Made by a program: the position numbers and the translations under genes. A DNA stretch of 5,391 bases, from positions 1-5,391 of the forward strand of contig CAZWBE010000024.1 of the NCBI GenBank assembly GCA_964632205.1. Direction: 5' to 3'. The stretch comes from CALLVF01 sp964632205. Lineage in GTDB: Bacteria; Patescibacteriota; Microgenomatia; UBA1406; GWC2-37-13. Numbering within the stretch: the first letter of the stretch is position 1; every line of letters begins with the position of its first letter. This document shows, in pieces, positions 4,380-5,391 of this stretch. A model generated the notes under the pieces. It did no database searches. It was not told the origin of the DNA and worked only from the letters and a program-made list of their open reading frames with translations.

Positions 4380-4712
4380 TTGTTTGAGTATGCTTTACGG
4401 AGAATGAGAGAATCTGGTTTAAATCCCGACGAAATGTCCAATGAACAATTAGCTGCGTTTGAGGGATTAGAGAATCTAGAAAAAAGTAATTGGCTGTCTA
4501 AAATATTTTCTTATGGCTCAATAATATTCGGTCTCGAAGCCATAATAAATTTGTTCACTCTGGATATTAGGGCGTTTATATTTTTCGGTGCGGTTTCATT
4601 AGTGCTTATGTATATCGGCTACAGAACAGAAATCCTATTTGCGAGTAAAAAGTTTTATGAAGCCAGTATTTTGAAATGGTCTCAAGACCAACAAAAGAAA
4701 AAAGATGAATAA
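4380..4712 (+). CDS. Two-helix membrane protein with acidic N-terminus
   Basis: The 110-residue protein has a hydrophilic, helical N-terminal region (ESGLNPDEMSNEQLAAFEGL, 11-30), hydrophobic segments at about 41-60 and 64-82, and a lysine-rich tail ending KDE. The start is uncertain. TTG 4380 is used here, and ATG 4404 (residue 9) is an alternative with the conserved-looking part still intact. No Shine-Dalgarno site is seen. Its frame is open back to the TAA that ends the 3765-4355 gene, so the two might once have been one polypeptide. The last codons overlap the next gene by 8 nt. There is no recognised family. Confidence 0.78.
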   Translation: MFEYALRRMRESGLNPDEMSNEQLAAFEGLENLEKSNWLSKIFSYGSIIFGLEAIINLFTLDIRAFIFFGAVSLVLMYIGYRTEILFASKKFYEASILKWSQDQQKKKDE

Positions 4713-4911
4713 GCAACAATATCTCTCAAAAATTGTTTCAAGGATAAAAATTTATTTTTATATTCTTCTGGTTGTATCAATTTACGAAATTTGGTATTTT
4801 TTAAATCACGGCGGCGGTTTGTCGCTTGTTCTTGTCTTGTTATCCGGTGCTGTAACATTTTTCGCATATACCTTGCTGGAATTATTTGAGGATATGCGAA
4901 ATAATTCGTAG
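4705..4911 (+). CDS. Very small two-helix membrane protein
   Basis: The 68-residue protein is the last gene of cassette 2. A basic N-terminal stretch (1-15, five Lys or Arg) precedes hydrophobic segments at about 14-33 and 39-58, joined by a short NHGGG turn, with a brief acidic tail. Both ends are likely cytosolic. Its ATG overlaps the end of the preceding gene (ATGAATAA), which suggests translational coupling. The stop at 4909-4911 abuts the R2 repeat directly. It takes the same position as the broken DUF6804-like gene of cassette 1 but does not show that family's WIF...LFNPF motif. The function is unknown. Confidence 0.75.
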   Translation: MNKQQYLSKIVSRIKIYFYILLVVSIYEIWYFLNHGGGLSLVLVLLSGAVTFFAYTLLELFEDMRNNS

Positions 4912-4961
4912 GCGGCGCGCCAACTTCGTTGGCACGAAATTCAGCGCCGGCGGAAACGAGG

Positions 4962-4971
4962 NNNNNNNNNN
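4962..4971. other. Assembly gap (10 N)
   Basis: Ten unresolved bases lie inside R2. Copy R1 has 22 bases (2153-2174) at the same place, so 10 is a placeholder and not a measured length. The gap sits on the left arm of a long hairpin and inside a repeat, both common causes of assembly breaks. Sequence on the two sides may have been joined by scaffolding. Confidence 0.97.
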
Positions 4972-5020
4972 CCCAACCCTCTTTTCTTCCCACCCCGCCC
5001 GAGCGTTCCGTTTTGGTTTC

Positions 5021-5039
5021 TGCCGCGCGAAGCGCGGCA
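5021..5039 (+). other. Terminal hairpin of R2
   Basis: TGCCGCGC (5021-5028), loop GAA, GCGCGGCA (5032-5039) make a perfect 8-bp stem. It is the counterpart of the 9-bp stem at 2219-2239, with changed loop and stem length but intact pairing. No T-run follows, so a classical intrinsic terminator is not supported. Confidence 0.6.
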
Positions 5040-5092
5040 ATCAATCGGGATTTTGCTCAAAATGGGTTAGCAGTTCGTTCAGTAATTGCGAC

Positions 5093-5240
5093 AGCTTTAT
5101 TATATTAAGGAGATCTTGAAAAATAGACTTAAAGACTATTAAATTAAACTGATAAATTAAGATTGTTCTTACAAAAGATAGTTAAAGCGTGTAAAATATA
5201 ATTTATTATTTATCTTATGTCTTTCCTTTAAAATCTCTTT
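5093..5240. other. AT-rich intergenic region before dCMP deaminase
   Basis: No gene is seen in these 148 bp. TATAAT at 5197-5202 is a perfect -10 hexamer, 39 nt before the start codon of the deaminase gene, but no good -35 stands 16-18 bp upstream of it (TTACAA at 5169-5174 is 22 bp away). It probably holds the promoter of the deaminase gene. An AAGGAG at 5107-5112 leads only to an eight-codon frame and is not called. Confidence 0.5.
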
Positions 5241-5391
5241 ATGCAAAAAAATAAATTTAATCGGCCGTCTTGGGACGAATATTTTATGAGATTGGCTGAG
5301 GTGGTGATGAGTCGAGCCAACTGTAGGCGGCGACAGGTAGGAGCGATTATTGTCAGAGATTTTCGTATTATTTCAACAGGCTATAATGGAA
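5241..5391 (+). CDS. dCMP deaminase, N-terminal part (runs off the window)
   Basis: Only the first 50 codons are present. RPSWDEYFMRLAEVV (8-22), the Cys/Arg patch NCRRRQVGAIIV (27-38) and STGYNG (45-50) match the start of zinc-dependent deoxycytidylate deaminases (the dCMP deaminase/ComEB group), which convert dCMP to dUMP to supply thymidylate synthesis in the cytosol. The catalytic HAE and PCxxC motifs lie beyond the window, so activity cannot be judged. The ATG at 5241 follows an in-frame AT-rich leader. An ATG at 5217 stops after four codons. This housekeeping gene has its own intergenic region and does not look like part of the repeat-bounded cassettes. Confidence 0.92.
   Translation, partial: MQKNKFNRPSWDEYFMRLAEVVMSRANCRRRQVGAIIVRDFRIISTGYNG

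Larger units (their letters stand above)
4912..5092. repeat. Right cassette repeat, copy R2 (interrupted by Ns)
   Basis: This second copy of the GC-rich element at 2103-2291 begins at the base after the stop of the final gene. Bases 4912-4961 and 4972-5005 are identical to copy R1. Beyond that the copies differ by a small insertion near 5006-5011 and several substitutions before the shared TTCGTTCAGTAATTGCGAC end. It has the same inner hairpin (4919-4933) and a shorter terminal hairpin, 5021-5039. The 10-N gap replaces what is 22 bases in R1, so the true length is unknown. Confidence 0.9.

Noticed and set aside
1..5092. Insertion sequence, integron or CRISPR array as the explanation of the repeats.
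   Set aside because: There is no transposase or integrase gene, no regular short repeat-spacer pattern, and no visible terminal inverted repeats at the R or L edges. Only two copies of each are seen.
5107..5142. AAGGAG followed by TTG 5116 as a small gene.
   Set aside because: The frame has only eight codons before TAA, and the spacing of 3 nt is short.

Overview
The window looks like part of a small, AT-rich bacterial genome with very tight gene packing, little Shine-Dalgarno use, tiny helix-turn-helix regulators and many short membrane proteins of no named family. That style fits the Candidate Phyla Radiation (Patescibacteria, Parcubacteria-like). This is an inference from gene style, because no rRNA or other phylogenetic marker is present. 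Nearly every gene is on the + strand, and the assembly has one 10-N gap at 4962-4971.

The main feature is that the window holds two copies of the same cassette plan in tandem, with different cargo. Each cassette opens with a 44-bp left repeat (L, 1-44 and 2401-2444, identical) that runs without any indel into a matched sigma70-type promoter (TTGCTA, 17 bp, then TAGTAT or TATCAT). Next comes a 68-codon XRE-family repressor gene (132-338 and 2547-2753; the proteins are 47% identical by my alignment). Behind it lies a close-packed series of membrane-protein genes, and the cassette closes with a GC-rich, hairpin-rich right repeat (R, 2103-2291 and 4912-5092) starting 0-8 nt after the last stop codon.

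Cassette 1 (1 to about 2291) carries the XRE gene, a signal-anchored helical protein whose natural ATG is out of frame across an A7 run, a five-helix membrane protein, a three-helix 86-aa membrane protein, and a DUF6804-like gene broken by two in-frame stops. Cassette 2 (2401-5092) carries the XRE gene, a four-helix 123-aa protein, a 208-aa membrane protein, a 196-aa membrane protein with a cytosolic helical tail, a 110-aa two-helix protein and a 68-aa two-helix protein. A 109-bp non-coding spacer (2292-2400) separates them.

The likely working unit is an operon in which the XRE protein represses its own promoter and so controls the membrane proteins behind it. Each leader carries inverted repeats placed like operators, and they differ between the cassettes, as do the recognition helices of the two XRE proteins, while the promoter around them is conserved. 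This suggests paralogous, separately wired switches on one chassis. What the membrane proteins do is unknown.

After the second R element there is about 150 bp of AT-rich non-coding DNA, then the first 50 codons of a dCMP deaminase gene, which is ordinary nucleotide metabolism and probably marks the end of the array.
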